In this document: piece by piece, positions 8,597-17,243 of the stretch
How the letters are laid out: each line of letters begins with the position of its first letter
Position numbering within the stretch: the first letter of the stretch is position 1
Assembly: GCF_004137685.1 (NCBI RefSeq)
Contig: NZ_QYBB01000015.1
Coordinates: 62,001 to 126,000, forward strand
Direction of reading: 5' to 3'
Source: Lichenibacterium minor
GTDB taxonomy: Bacteria > Pseudomonadota > Alphaproteobacteria > Rhizobiales > Beijerinckiaceae
DNA length: 64,000 nucleotides
Program-made: the position numbers and the translations under genes
Notes under the pieces: model-generated
The model's database searches: none
Told to the model about the DNA's origin: nothing
The model's input: only the letters and a program-made list of their open reading frames with translations

Positions 8597-9573
8597 CACT
8601 TCGCCTCCCCGGACGGCGTTGGCGCGCTCGCGGCAGGCGGCACGGTGCCGGCGGGCGGCGTGACGGCGGGATCGCCCAGCACGGCGCCATTGACGGTCCG
8701 CCCGTACATCGAGGTCGGCGTGTTGTGGAACTTCATGCGGGTCTCCTGGACGTCGCCGGTGAAGCGCGGGTCTTGCGGGCGCACCTGACTGTCCATGTAG
8801 GTTGCGACGTCCCAGGCCTCCTGATCGCTGAGCGAGCCGGCGAGGCCGAGCGGCATGTTGGCGTGGATGAACTCGGCCGCGTTTTTGACAGAGCCCATGC
8901 CGGCGCCCCAGTTGAAGGAGCGCGGCCCCCACAGCGGCGGGAAGGCAATCTTGCCGCCCGAGGACTGCCCCTGGCCGTCCGGGCCGTGGCAGGACGCGCA
9001 GTGCTGGGCGTAGACCTGCCCGCCACGCGCGAAATCGGCCGGCAGCGGCGGCTTCGGTAGCTCGGGGAAGCCGCGGCCGGGCGCCTTCTCGTCGACCGGA
9101 AGGCCCTTGGCGAGGAAGTAGGAGTAGCTTTCGAGCGCCACCAGCACGGGGTCGCCGAGCGGGGGGACCTTGCCGTTCATGCTGTAGCGGAAGCAGCCCT
9201 GAAGCCGCTCCTCGAAGGAGTTCACGTGGCCGTTCTTGGCCCGGTAAGCCGGATAGGCCGTGTAGGCCGGGCCCATCGGGGCCGAACCGGCGAGGCGCCC
9301 GGCCGCGAGGTGGCAGTTGCTGCAGCGGAGGTCGTTGCCGACGTAATGGGCCGCGTAGGTGCCGGGCTCGCGGAAGATGTTCTGGCCGAGCCGGACCTCG
9401 TCGCCGAACTTCCCCTCCGGGATGGCGCTGTTGGGTGGCGGCTCGTAGGTCTTGGCGGCCGGCTTCGCGTCGTCGCCGGACCACGGCAGCCCCCAGCCGC
9501 CGACCAGCGTCGCCAACGCGGCGAGCGCCGCCATGCTCGCGGCGGTCCCGGCCAGGGCGGATCCTATCCTCAT
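8596..9573 (-). CDS. Diheme cytochrome c, TsdA-like thiosulfate dehydrogenase
   Basis: A 325-residue exported diheme protein. The signal/anchor segment is at residues 5-30. Heme motifs are C84-SNC-H88 and C192-ASC-H196. Between them is RLQGCFRYSMNGK, whose C127 aligns with the cysteine that ligates the active-site heme in TsdA; the downstream GPRSFNWGAGM and AWDVATYM stretches also match. TsdA oxidises thiosulfate to tetrathionate or runs the reverse. Here it probably feeds electrons to the ba3 oxidase. The start at 9573 makes an ATGA overlap with the preceding cytochrome gene. A non-enzymatic electron carrier remains possible. Confidence 0.75.
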   Translation of the reverse strand: MRIGSALAGTAASMAALAALATLVGGWGLPWSGDDAKPAAKTYEPPPNSAIPEGKFGDEVRLGQNIFREPGTYAAHYVGNDLRCSNCHLAAGRLAGSAPMGPAYTAYPAYRAKNGHVNSFEERLQGCFRYSMNGKVPPLGDPVLVALESYSYFLAKGLPVDEKAPGRGFPELPKPPLPADFARGGQVYAQHCASCHGPDGQGQSSGGKIAFPPLWGPRSFNWGAGMGSVKNAAEFIHANMPLGLAGSLSDQEAWDVATYMDSQVRPQDPRFTGDVQETRMKFHNTPTSMYGRTVNGAVLGDPAVTPPAGTVPPAASAPTPSGEAK

Positions 9574-10277
9574 GGCTTGCCCCCATCCCTCGGCAGCGAC
9601 GCCGCATAGTCGGCGACGGCGCGCATGTCGGGCGTGTCGAGCCGCCCGGCTATCGCACGCATATACTGCCCCTTGGGGTCGCGATCCGCCCCGCCGTGCC
9701 AGCGCTGGAGCTGGTCCACGATATAGGCCGCGGACTGCCCCGCCAGCCGCGGCGAGAAGCTCCCTACCCCGAGCCCATCCGTGCCGTGGCACTGCGAGCA
9801 GGACAGCAGCCCCTTGTCGGGCGCGCCGTTGAGGAACAGCGTCCGCCCATGGTCAAGGGCCGCCGCGGCGACCGGCAGCGGGTCGGGGTTCCGCGGCACG
9901 GGGAGACTCGCGTAATAGTCGGCCACCTCCCGGCGTTCGGCCGGGGTGAGCGCCGCCGCGTAGGACGACATGACATAATTGCGGCGCGCGCCGGAGGCGA
10001 AATAACCGAGTTGCTCGTGGATATAATAGGTCGAGAGCCCCGCGAGGCGCGGGATGCCGACGTCGGGCTGGCCGGCGCCGTCCTGGCCGTGGCACGACGA
10101 GCAGGCGGCCCGCCCCACCACCGTGCCGTGCGCCGCGATGGCGGCCCCGGCCGCGACCGTGGCCTCGTCGGCCCACGCCGCACCGCTCGGCATGGCCCAA
10201 GCGGCCACGACCAGCGCCACCCACGCTGCTCTCGCCGTAGCCAAAGATCCGCGATGGCGCAGCCCGTCGACCTTCAA
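9570..10277 (-). CDS. Diheme cytochrome c (c4-like)
   Basis: A 235-residue periplasmic protein with a signal peptide ending near AWADEA (residue 37) and two similar class I heme domains. The motifs are C59-SSC-H63 followed by GQDGAGQ and C160-SQC-H164 followed by GTDGLG. The two-domain layout with IPRLAG and SPRLAGQS repeats is that of the cytochrome c4 group. As first gene of the run leading to the ba3 oxidase, it is likely the electron carrier between dehydrogenases and subunit II. A 125-base gap to the HTH gene upstream could hold the operon promoter. Confidence 0.85.
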   Translation of the reverse strand: MKVDGLRHRGSLATARAAWVALVVAAWAMPSGAAWADEATVAAGAAIAAHGTVVGRAACSSCHGQDGAGQPDVGIPRLAGLSTYYIHEQLGYFASGARRNYVMSSYAAALTPAERREVADYYASLPVPRNPDPLPVAAAALDHGRTLFLNGAPDKGLLSCSQCHGTDGLGVGSFSPRLAGQSAAYIVDQLQRWHGGADRDPKGQYMRAIAGRLDTPDMRAVADYAASLPRDGGKP

Positions 10278-10403
10278 CGCCTATCCCCCATTTGAACTGC
10301 CGAAAAACAGGCGCCGAACCTCGACAAGGCGGGGCCTCGGCGCCCGTCGACAGTGGGCCGGCGCTCCCCACCGGTCCAATCGTTTGATCGGAACGGTTCC
10401 ATC

Positions 10404-10811
10404 TCACGGCTCCTCGCCGTCCGCCGGCCTTCTGCGGGCGAGTTCGAGGGAGAAGCGCCTCACCCGCTCGCGGGCCTGGTCGACCCGGCGCAGGACGGCC
10501 TGAGCCTCCACGAGCAGCACGGCTCCGCCCGGCGTGAGCCGCAACCCGCGGCCGACGCGGTCGAACAGTGCCACCGCAAACTCGGCCTCTAGCGCCGCCA
10601 CGGAGGCGCTAACGGCCGACTGAGCGATGTGGAGGGCACGGGCCGCATCCGTGAGGTGCTCGCGCTCGGCGACCGCGACGAAGACGCGCAATTGCTCGAG
10701 AGTCACGCGTGCGTCCCGCGCGGCCCGGCCGGTCCGTCCCGGCGTCGCGCCCTCCTTCGGAGGCCGCCTCCGGCGATCCGTCTCCGGCTCGCCCTGCGCC
10801 GCAGCGCTCAC
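10404..10811 (-). CDS. Stand-alone LysR-type HTH protein, no effector domain
   Basis: Encodes 135 residues ending just after the wing and linker helix of a LysR/ModE-type DNA-binding domain (TLEQLRVFVAVAEREHLTDA, then AQSAVSASVAALE and VGRGLRLTPGG). A normal LysR protein would continue for about 200 more residues, and the LysR gene at 31510 shows the full length. The GTG start overlaps the stop of the binding-protein gene (GTGA). An internal GTG at 10706 begins exactly at the usual LysR N-terminus, so the first 35 basic residues may be extra. It could be a molybdate-type regulator (ModE HTH) that works with the overlapping binding protein, or a truncated relic. Confidence 0.65.
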   Translation of the reverse strand: MSAAAQGEPETDRRRRPPKEGATPGRTGRAARDARVTLEQLRVFVAVAEREHLTDAARALHIAQSAVSASVAALEAEFAVALFDRVGRGLRLTPGGAVLLVEAQAVLRRVDQARERVRRFSLELARRRPADGEEP

Positions 10812-11791
10812 GGGCTTGCCCCATAGGGCTTGAAGCCGTAACCCTCAAAGATCTTCAGGGCGGTCGGCGAGCGGATGAAGGCCAGCCAGGTCCGCGCGGC
10901 CTCCTCGTGCGGCGCACCCTTGACCATCGCGCCCGCGTAGACCGCGGTGGCATTGTCGGCCGCCGGGATGGCGACGTGCGCGATCGGGTGTCCCACCTGC
11001 TCTTGGAACACGGCTTCGGACTGCCATGTCACCCCTGCCTGCGACACGCCCTGCATGAGAAACAGCGGCGTCTGCCGGTGGTGGATATGGGTGAGCGTCG
11101 TCGAGCCATCCTTCACCTTGGCGCCGTAGACGGCGTCCGCGAGCGCGTCGCCGCCGGCCTTGCCGAGGGCGATCTTGATCTGCCGCGCCACCCCTTCGAA
11201 CTCGGGGTTCGGCATGGCCAGCTTGATATCGGGCCTCCCCAGGTCGGCAAGGCTGGCCACGTGGGCTGGGTTGTCCTTCGGTACCATGATGGTGAGCGTG
11301 TTGGTGGCGTAGGGCACGGCTGGGCCCGCGAGATGACCGTCGTCGATCAGGCCCTGCACCTTCTTCAATCCAGCAAAGTAGGCATCGGGCCTGACCTTGA
11401 AGGTCATGTTGCCGACCGTGATCACGCCCCCAGCCTCCATCTGCTTGACGAGGAGCCCCGGCGGGATCGTCTCCCAGAACAGGCGCCCCTTGTACTCCGG
11501 GTGCTCCCCCTCGAAGGCCTTCACAAGCGGCGCCATGGCGAAGAAGTAGTTCCCGCCCACGAACAGGACGAGCTTCGGGTCGTCGAGGCTGCCGTGGAAG
11601 TCGGCCATCACGTCGACCTCGGGCACCGTGAAGGCGAGGCCGCGGTCGGTCGCGTCGTTGTTGGCCCCGTCCTGCCAGGGCGGGAACACATAGTCGGGAA
11701 AGCCCGAGGTGGTGCCCTCGGCAGCCCGCGCCCCGGAGGCGCCGAGCGCCAGGGCGCAGCCGAGCAGGAGGGTTCGGATCGTGCGTGTCAT
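10808..11791 (-). CDS. Orphan ModA-like ABC substrate-binding protein
   Basis: A 327-residue periplasmic solute-binding protein with signal peptide (cleavage near ARAAEG, residue 24). The two-lobe layout of extracellular oxyanion-binding proteins is suggested by KLVLFVGGNYFFAMAPLVKA, ATNTLTIMVPKDNP and the NATAVYAGAMVKGAPHEEAA-type hinge region near the C-terminus (RTWLAFIRSPTALKIFEGYG). No ABC permease or ATPase gene is next to it. With molybdoenzymes on both sides, molybdate or tungstate is an attractive ligand, but sulfur oxyanions are also possible. It overlaps the HTH gene downstream by four bases, so the pair is probably translated together. Confidence 0.7.
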   Translation of the reverse strand: MTRTIRTLLLGCALALGASGARAAEGTTSGFPDYVFPPWQDGANNDATDRGLAFTVPEVDVMADFHGSLDDPKLVLFVGGNYFFAMAPLVKAFEGEHPEYKGRLFWETIPPGLLVKQMEAGGVITVGNMTFKVRPDAYFAGLKKVQGLIDDGHLAGPAVPYATNTLTIMVPKDNPAHVASLADLGRPDIKLAMPNPEFEGVARQIKIALGKAGGDALADAVYGAKVKDGSTTLTHIHHRQTPLFLMQGVSQAGVTWQSEAVFQEQVGHPIAHVAIPAADNATAVYAGAMVKGAPHEEAARTWLAFIRSPTALKIFEGYGFKPYGASP

Positions 11792-11801
11792 CGGGGAGCC
11801 T

Positions 11802-12581
11802 TCACTTGGTGTAGGAGAAGCCGGCCTGTTCCAGCTCGGGGATCGTGCCGACGGCGCCGGGGGTCAGCACGACGCCGGGCACGAGGTGGTTGGTCAGCTC
11901 CGCCGCCAGCGCCTCGTGGCTCAGCTTGTCGGGGTTGACGCCCTTTTCGATCAGGCCTGCCGCCTCTTCCCAGATGGCGTTGTGGCAAGACATGAAGACG
12001 ACGCCGCGCGCCATCAGCGCGGGGATCGCGTTGTCGGCGGGCGAGAACGCGCCGGCCGGGTTCTCGTAGTCTGACGGATCCGACGACTGAGCGCCTTTCT
12101 GCAGGATGAGCGTGTTATCCTTGAACTTGCCCCCCGTGAGCTCGCCGAGCTTGTACTTGTCCCAGGTCGGCTGATCGTAGAGCGCGAGGTGGGCCGTGCC
12201 GTGCGTGGCCGAGACCGCGAGAAAGTCGGGGTGCTTGAAGGACCAGATCTGGGCGTTGAGCGCGTTGCGCATCAGGTTGAGCCAGGGGCTCGCGATGTCG
12301 GTGTTGTCCCAGACCTGCTTGGGGCTGGGCCTGTAGGCCAGCACGGCATCGAGCGCCTCGGCGTCCCACTGGTCGCGGTCCGTTAGGATCATGGGGACCG
12401 TCTTGAAGTCGCGTCGGCGGGGCGCCTTCGCGAGGCGGTCAATGAGGTCGCGCAGCGTGTCAGCGCCGGGCGGCGTCAGCGGAGCGGCCGCCTCTGCGCG
12501 GGCCGGGCCCGACAGGGCGACGCCGGCGAGGCCGAGCCCGAAAGCGTGGAGCACGGTGCGGCGGGGGAGAAAGGTCTGCAT
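11802..12581 (-). CDS. Tat-exported protein, possible DsrE-like fold
   Basis: A 259-residue protein with a Tat leader (LPRRTVLHAFGLGLAG, cleavage near ARAEA) and a strong ribosome site (AGGAGG) before the ATG at 12581. The C-terminal part reads like a DsrE-type sulfur-relay fold: a central strand GVVFMSCHNAIWE containing one conserved-looking Cys, then SHEALAAELTNHLVPGVVLT and IPELEQAGFSY. Such exported proteins are found near cytochromes and sulfur-oxidation genes; the exact function is not known to me. It is ten bases upstream of the binding-protein gene and probably heads that transcript. Confidence 0.55.
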   Translation of the reverse strand: MQTFLPRRTVLHAFGLGLAGVALSGPARAEAAAPLTPPGADTLRDLIDRLAKAPRRRDFKTVPMILTDRDQWDAEALDAVLAYRPSPKQVWDNTDIASPWLNLMRNALNAQIWSFKHPDFLAVSATHGTAHLALYDQPTWDKYKLGELTGGKFKDNTLILQKGAQSSDPSDYENPAGAFSPADNAIPALMARGVVFMSCHNAIWEEAAGLIEKGVNPDKLSHEALAAELTNHLVPGVVLTPGAVGTIPELEQAGFSYTK

Positions 12582-12822
12582 GGGTCGTCCTCCTGGAATG
12601 CCACAGAGATCGTATCCGAGGAGGCCCGCGTCCAACGTCGGTTTCCGATCGCATCGTTCGACGCGACCGATGGGAACCCTGGACCCCTGCGGACTATTCG
12701 CGTCGGCGCCGCAGCCGGGTAGCGGTCCGCCCCCTCGTTCCGCTCGACCACGGCAACAATCTCCATCGGCCCTTGAGGGGAGGCGCATTATTGATGATCG
12801 GACACCGGCGCATCCTCGACCG

Positions 12823-14328
12823 TCAGCCACGCACCTGGCGGAGGACGAAGTCTCCGGCCGCCGCGGTGGCCAGCGGGCCGTCATCGCGGCGGGGGTGGAG
12901 CGCGCGCTCGGCCGACACCTCGCCCACGTCCTCACCGTGCTCACCCACGACGCGCGGCACGGCTCCGCCGAGCGCGAGGAGGCGGAGGAGGTCGGGGTAG
13001 CGCGCCGCCGCGGAGATCGCGGGCGCGCCGGCCTCCTCGGCCCGCCGCATCCCGTCGTGGATGCGGCAGGCGTAGATCGAGCGCGGCTCCAGGAAGCGCG
13101 CCACAAGCATGGCGCCGCCGACCGCGAGCAGCACCGGCACGATCGCGGTGTCGAGCGTGCGCGTCAGCTCGAGCATCAGCACCACGGCCGAGGCCGGCCC
13201 CTTGGTGGTGGCGGCCAGCACGGCCGCGGCGCCGACCAGAGCGAAGGCGCCGGCTGGCGCGCCCGGCCACACCAGCCCCCATCCGGCGCCGGCGAGGCCG
13301 CCGAGTGCTGCCCCAAAGGCGATGGTGGGCGTGAACAGACCACCCGGCGCCTCGGAGCCGAGGCAGGCCGCTGTCGCGAGCGGTTTCAGGAGTGCGACGA
13401 GGAGCAGCGCGAGCGGTGCCGCCTCGCCCGTGAAGGCCAGCTGGACCATGTCCTTGCCGTTGCCGAGCAGCTGCGGCACCGCGAGCGAGGCCATTCCGAG
13501 CGCCGCAAAGACGACGAGGGGCGTCAACACGGTGCCGCGGCCGGACGGCTTGGTGCGGTCTGCCCGGGCGATCAGGCGCACGTAGAACGCCGACAGCGCA
13601 CCCGCGACCGGTCCGAACAGCAGCGCGAAAGCGACGAGGCCCGCCGTGGTGCCGTAGGCCGGCACCGCGTAGGTCGGCTTGTCCGGCAGCATCAGCCAAG
13701 ACACGGCGGTCCCGAGGCTTGCCGTCAGGGCGGCGGGCGCGATCAACGGCAGGCTCACGCTCCCGAGCAGCACCTCCAGCGCGAAGAGTGCGCCGCCCAA
13801 CGGAACGTCGTAAACGGCAGCAATGCCGGCGCCAGCGCCGAAGGCGGCGAGCAGGCGGCGGTGGCTCGGCGACAGGCCGGCCCGGCCCGCGAAGAGGCTG
13901 CCGAAGGCCGCGCCGGCCTGCTTGGGAGCGGCCTCGCGCCCGAGGGAGGCGCCGAGGCCGACGACGACGATCGACAGCACCGCCTGCGACAGGGTCGGCC
14001 AGAAGGGCAGCCGGCCGGCGCGGAACCAGATCGCGGCGGTGAAGCCGCCCGCGTGGGTGCCCTCGTGCCGGATGGCGAGCCGGCCCAGGCCGGCCACGAG
14101 GCCGCCGAGGGCCAATACGCCGACGCGTTGCGCCGGGCTGGCCGCCTCGACGGCCCGCAGGAACCCGGCATCGCCCTCGCCCCAGGCAAGGCGCTGCACG
14201 GCGTGGAGCAGCAGCACGAGCAAGCCCACGGCGAGGCCCGCCGCGATCCCCGTGACGGGCACGAGGCACCAAAAGCGCCAGCCGAGCCCGTCGTCGCCCG
14301 AGGCGTTGGGCTGGGGTGTGGCGCTCAC
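12823..14328 (-). CDS. ClC-family anion channel/transporter
   Basis: A 501-residue membrane protein of the ClC fold. The filter and gating motifs are present in variant form: GASLGREAAPKQAG (gating glutamate E132) and ACLGSEAPGGLFTPTIAFGA, followed by ATTKGPASAVVLMLELT. No CBS pair follows; the C-terminal tail is about 80 residues. The GTG start at 14328 overlaps the stop of the upstream sulfite-oxidase-like gene, which supports co-expression. The ion is unknown: chloride is usual, but sulfite or sulfate counter-ion flux is a contextual guess. It differs clearly from the ClC-F type at 20048. Confidence 0.85.
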   Translation of the reverse strand: MSATPQPNASGDDGLGWRFWCLVPVTGIAAGLAVGLLVLLLHAVQRLAWGEGDAGFLRAVEAASPAQRVGVLALGGLVAGLGRLAIRHEGTHAGGFTAAIWFRAGRLPFWPTLSQAVLSIVVVGLGASLGREAAPKQAGAAFGSLFAGRAGLSPSHRRLLAAFGAGAGIAAVYDVPLGGALFALEVLLGSVSLPLIAPAALTASLGTAVSWLMLPDKPTYAVPAYGTTAGLVAFALLFGPVAGALSAFYVRLIARADRTKPSGRGTVLTPLVVFAALGMASLAVPQLLGNGKDMVQLAFTGEAAPLALLLVALLKPLATAACLGSEAPGGLFTPTIAFGAALGGLAGAGWGLVWPGAPAGAFALVGAAAVLAATTKGPASAVVLMLELTRTLDTAIVPVLLAVGGAMLVARFLEPRSIYACRIHDGMRRAEEAGAPAISAAARYPDLLRLLALGGAVPRVVGEHGEDVGEVSAERALHPRRDDGPLATAAAGDFVLRQVRG

Positions 14329-15413
14329 GCGGCCGTCACGCGGACGCGATGCCAAGCTGCCGACAGGTAGCCCTTGAAGTTCCAGGTGTCGTCGGGCAAG
14401 GCCGGCTGGGTCTGGCCGGCGGCGTCCCAGGCACGGACGCAGATCTCGTGCTCGCCGGGCGGCAGGTCCAGCGTGCCGTGCCAGAAGGTCCAGCCCCAGC
14501 GGGCGTCGCCGTGATCTTCGTTCGTCGCTTGCACCCACGTGCGGCCGCCGTCGCCCGACAGGTCGACACGGATGATCGGCCGGTCGGTCGCGACCGCATA
14601 ACCCTTCACCGCCACGCGCCCTGCCTTTATTTCCGCGCCCGGTGCCGGCTCCGTGATGGCGCTGTTGAGCGGCATGGCGTCGATGGTGATGCCGCGCGAC
14701 AGGTCTTCCGTGTCGGGCCGCATGTCGGGCGGGAACAGCTTGTAGTCCCCGGCCTGCTGGTGGGCGTCGGAGGGCCGGTCCTGCACCGTGACAGTGCTGA
14801 GCCACTTCGGGCTGCGCACCCCCGCCCAGCCCGGCGCCACGATGCGCAGCGGGAAGCCGTGCTCGACGGCGAGCGGCTCGCCGTTCATGGCGAAGGCCAC
14901 GATCGTATCGAGGTCGAGCGCCTTCGCCATGGGGATCGACGCGCCGAAATGCGCGCCGCCGTCGCTCGGCTGGCAGGTGTCGGCGCCCGTGAAGGCGACA
15001 TGCAGCCCGTCGCCGGTCTCGGCACCCGCGGCTTCCAGCACGGCCGCGAGCGGGGCGCCGGTCCAGTCGGCGCAGCCGATGGCGCCCGCCGCCCAGGGGT
15101 CGCCCTTGACGGGCCGCACGCCGCGCATGTCGGCGCGTCGATTGCCGGCGCATTGCATCACGGCCCGCACGGTGCGGGGCGGCAGTGCTCGCACGTCGGC
15201 GAGCGACAGCGACAGCGGGCGTGACACCCGGCCCTCGACCGCGACGCGGTGAGCCTCACCGTCGAGCTCGGGGAGGTCGCCGTGTGAGCGGACGTAGAGC
15301 AGGTCCTGCGGGGTCAGGTAGTTGTCGCGCAGCTTCGGCAGTGGCGGCTCGGCGTTGAGCGGGTGGGCGCCGTGGACGATCAGCTCGGGATGTTTGCGGA
15401 ACGGGTTGAGCAC
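14325..15413 (-). CDS. Sulfite-oxidase-fold molybdoenzyme without leader
   Basis: A 362-residue protein with the molybdopterin-binding domain and the C-terminal Mo-cofactor dimerisation domain (GYAVATDRPIIRVDLSGDGG onward). The cofactor cysteine is C88 in VMQCAGNRRADM. Residues HGFPLRIVAPGWAGVRSPKW form the anion pocket region. Unlike the two SorA copies it has no Tat or Sec leader, so it may be cytosolic, like eukaryotic-type sulfite oxidases lacking a heme domain, or be co-exported. It overlaps the ClC gene by four bases. Substrate is inferred as sulfite. Confidence 0.85.
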   Translation of the reverse strand: MLNPFRKHPELIVHGAHPLNAEPPLPKLRDNYLTPQDLLYVRSHGDLPELDGEAHRVAVEGRVSRPLSLSLADVRALPPRTVRAVMQCAGNRRADMRGVRPVKGDPWAAGAIGCADWTGAPLAAVLEAAGAETGDGLHVAFTGADTCQPSDGGAHFGASIPMAKALDLDTIVAFAMNGEPLAVEHGFPLRIVAPGWAGVRSPKWLSTVTVQDRPSDAHQQAGDYKLFPPDMRPDTEDLSRGITIDAMPLNSAITEPAPGAEIKAGRVAVKGYAVATDRPIIRVDLSGDGGRTWVQATNEDHGDARWGWTFWHGTLDLPPGEHEICVRAWDAAGQTQPALPDDTWNFKGYLSAAWHRVRVTAA

Positions 15414-15446
15414 GGTATCCTCCTCATGTCTGTATCCGCAATCGAT

Positions 15447-15475
15447 GGGGGAGGACCGCGGTTGCGGCCCTCCCC
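15447..15475. terminator. Intercistronic GC hairpin
   Basis: A strong stem (GGGGAGG-CCGC / GCGG-CCTCCCC with one mismatch pair and a short loop) lies between the NTF2-like gene and the sulfite oxidase gene. No T-tract follows on the minus strand, so it may be an attenuator or mRNA-stabilising hairpin rather than a full terminator. Confidence 0.4.
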
Positions 15476-15480
15476 AGTTT

Positions 15481-15906
15481 TCAGAACTTACCGTTGGGGT
15501 CGACCTGCCAGATCTCGTCGGACAGCTTGCCGTCCGTGTAGAGCATCACGTAGCGGACCTTGACGGTGTTCTTGCCGGCGAAGACGACGTTGGCCGTCAC
15601 GGTGGCGCCCTTCGGATTGGCGGCCTCCGCGAGGTCCGACACGGTCGCCTTCTGTTCGCCCTGCGCCGTCGTGAACTTGGTCCAGATGCCCTTCTGCGTG
15701 TCGGCGCCCGCGTAGGTGCCATCGAGCGGGCCGCCGACCCAGTGCAGCGCCGCGTTCGGGGCCGTCGAGGCCGTGATGGCGGCGACGTCGCCGCTAGCGA
15801 TGGCGGCGATGTGGGCCTGCGCCATGTCGGCGGCCGGACCGGCCAGCGCCGGGGTGGCCAGGGCCGCGAGTGCGGCGGGCAGCAGGGCGATGTGCGAGAT
15901 CTTCAT
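15481..15906 (-). CDS. Exported NTF2/SnoaL-like protein
   Basis: A 141-residue protein with a Sec signal peptide (cleaved near TPALAGP, residue 22) and a compact domain resembling the NTF2-like superfamily: an N-terminal helix QAHIAAIASGDVAAITAS, then LHWVGGPLDGTYAG and a run of strands ending SDEIWQVDPNGKF. Such folds bind small ligands or catalyse simple isomerisations, but no catalytic residue is evident. It lies upstream of the leaderless sulfite-oxidase gene, separated by a hairpin. Function unknown. Confidence 0.65.
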   Translation of the reverse strand: MKISHIALLPAALAALATPALAGPAADMAQAHIAAIASGDVAAITASTAPNAALHWVGGPLDGTYAGADTQKGIWTKFTTAQGEQKATVSDLAEAANPKGATVTANVVFAGKNTVKVRYVMLYTDGKLSDEIWQVDPNGKF

Positions 15907-15980
15907 GGTTAGGCTCCCGGGGTGGTGTTCGAAGGTGCGGCGGCTCCCCAGGCCGCTCGCGCCCTATTCGTTGTCGCGGC

Positions 15981-17096
15981 TCAGGCGAGACCGAGGACGC
16001 GGATCAGGCCGAGGCTCAGCGCGCCCAGGGCGGCGAGGGACAGCGTCACGGCGCCGGTGACGCGCAGGCCGGCCTTGGCTACCACCCGGACATCGACGCC
16101 GAGGCCGAGCGCCGCCATGGACAGAATGGTGAGCACGTTGGCGACGGTGGCCGTGGGGACGAGGGCGGCGGCGGGCACGAGGCCTGCCGAGCGCAGCGTG
16201 GCGAAGGCGAGGAAGGCCAGGATGAAGGGCGGCACCATGCGGTGGATCGGGACGTGGCCGGGCTTCGGGCGGTCGCCGGCCGTGACAGCGGGTGCGGTCT
16301 CGTCGGTCTCGTCGCGCAGGCGGCTCGCCAGCATGGACAGGACGAGGACCACCGGCCCGAGCATCAGCACGCGCACCAGCTTGACCAGCGTGCCGATCTG
16401 CACCGCGGCGGGGCCGACCGGGGCGGCGGCGGCCAGCACCTGCGGCACGGCATAGACGGTGAGGCCGGCCAGCGCGCCGAAGCGGAGCTGGCTCAGGCCG
16501 AGGGCGGCGCCGAAGAAGGGGAGGCCGAGCACGACCAGGACGCCCAGCACGGCCGTGAAGGCGATGGAGGCCGCGACGTCGTCGCCGTCCGCCCCGATCA
16601 CGGGCGCCACGGCCGCAATGGCGGAGTTGCCGCAGATGGAATTGCCGCAGGCCACCAGCACGGCCATGCGCTTGGGCAGGCCGAGCAGGCGGCAGATGCC
16701 GAAGCTCATCGGGATAGCGAGCGTGACCACGCCGGCGATGCCGAACAGGAGGCCCGGGCCGACATCGGCGAGGGTGCGGAACGAGATGGACAGGCCGAGC
16801 AGCGCGACGGCCACCTCCAGCATCTGCTTGGCGCCAAAGGTGATGCCGGCGCGGAACCGCGTGCCCGGCGTCCAGGCAGTGCGGACGGCGGTGCCGACCA
16901 GGATGGCAAGCACGAGGGCTTCGAGCCAGGCGCGGCCGAACAGGTGGGCCTCGCCGGCCTCGAACCCGTAGGCCGCGGCCGTGACGCCGCCGCAGAGGGC
17001 CAGGCCGGGCAGCACGCGGAGGGCGCCGCGGCCGAGGCCGGCCAGCGGCAGGGGGTGGGCTGTGATCCGCTGCGGGATGAGGGGCTGGTCCGACAT
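15981..17096 (-). CDS. yeiH: YeiH-family putative sulfate exporter, copy 2
   Basis: A 371-residue inner-membrane protein nearly identical to copy 1 (3122-4237) from MSDQPLIPQ to the C-terminal GLIRVLGLA. The signature VACGNSICGNSAIAAVAP is intact. The start at 17096 is the shared one. Copies 1 and 2 differ by scattered substitutions, consistent with an older tandem-type duplication rather than a fresh repeat. It sits between the NTF2-like gene and the Tat pseudogene. Export of sulfate or sulfite made by the neighbouring enzymes is the most economical role. Confidence 0.85.
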   Translation of the reverse strand: MSDQPLIPQRITAHPLPLAGLGRGALRVLPGLALCGGVTAAAYGFEAGEAHLFGRAWLEALVLAILVGTAVRTAWTPGTRFRAGITFGAKQMLEVAVALLGLSISFRTLADVGPGLLFGIAGVVTLAIPMSFGICRLLGLPKRMAVLVACGNSICGNSAIAAVAPVIGADGDDVAASIAFTAVLGVLVVLGLPFFGAALGLSQLRFGALAGLTVYAVPQVLAAAAPVGPAAVQIGTLVKLVRVLMLGPVVLVLSMLASRLRDETDETAPAVTAGDRPKPGHVPIHRMVPPFILAFLAFATLRSAGLVPAAALVPTATVANVLTILSMAALGLGVDVRVVAKAGLRVTGAVTLSLAALGALSLGLIRVLGLA

Positions 17097-17142
17097 GGCG
17101 TCCTCGCTGTCTCGATGACGGCAATGTCGGCCCATTAGATCA

Positions 17143-17169
17143 TTCGATCCAACGCAGGATATCGAACGG
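17143..17169 (-). promoter_or_regulatory. Conserved upstream element of yeiH copy 2
   Basis: Shares TTCGATCCAACGCA and a downstream GAT/CGAACG block with the element at 4284-4310. Here the dyad is better: TTCGATCC and GGATATCGAA face each other across six bases. It lies about 50 bases before the start codon and may be an operator. Confidence 0.4.
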
Positions 17170-17243
17170 AACAATCTATCCTTTCGATCGATCGGGGCGG
17201 CCCTGAGCGCGTCGCTCGGAACAGCCCACGACGTTTCGGCGCT

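Noticed and set aside
12391..14370. Long plus-strand open frames of several hundred codons opposite real genes, such as this one over the ClC gene and 1148-2365 over the cyclase.
   Set aside because: They are high-GC antisense shadows: the composition is Arg/Gly/Ala-rich without domains, while the minus-strand proteins show clear family motifs.
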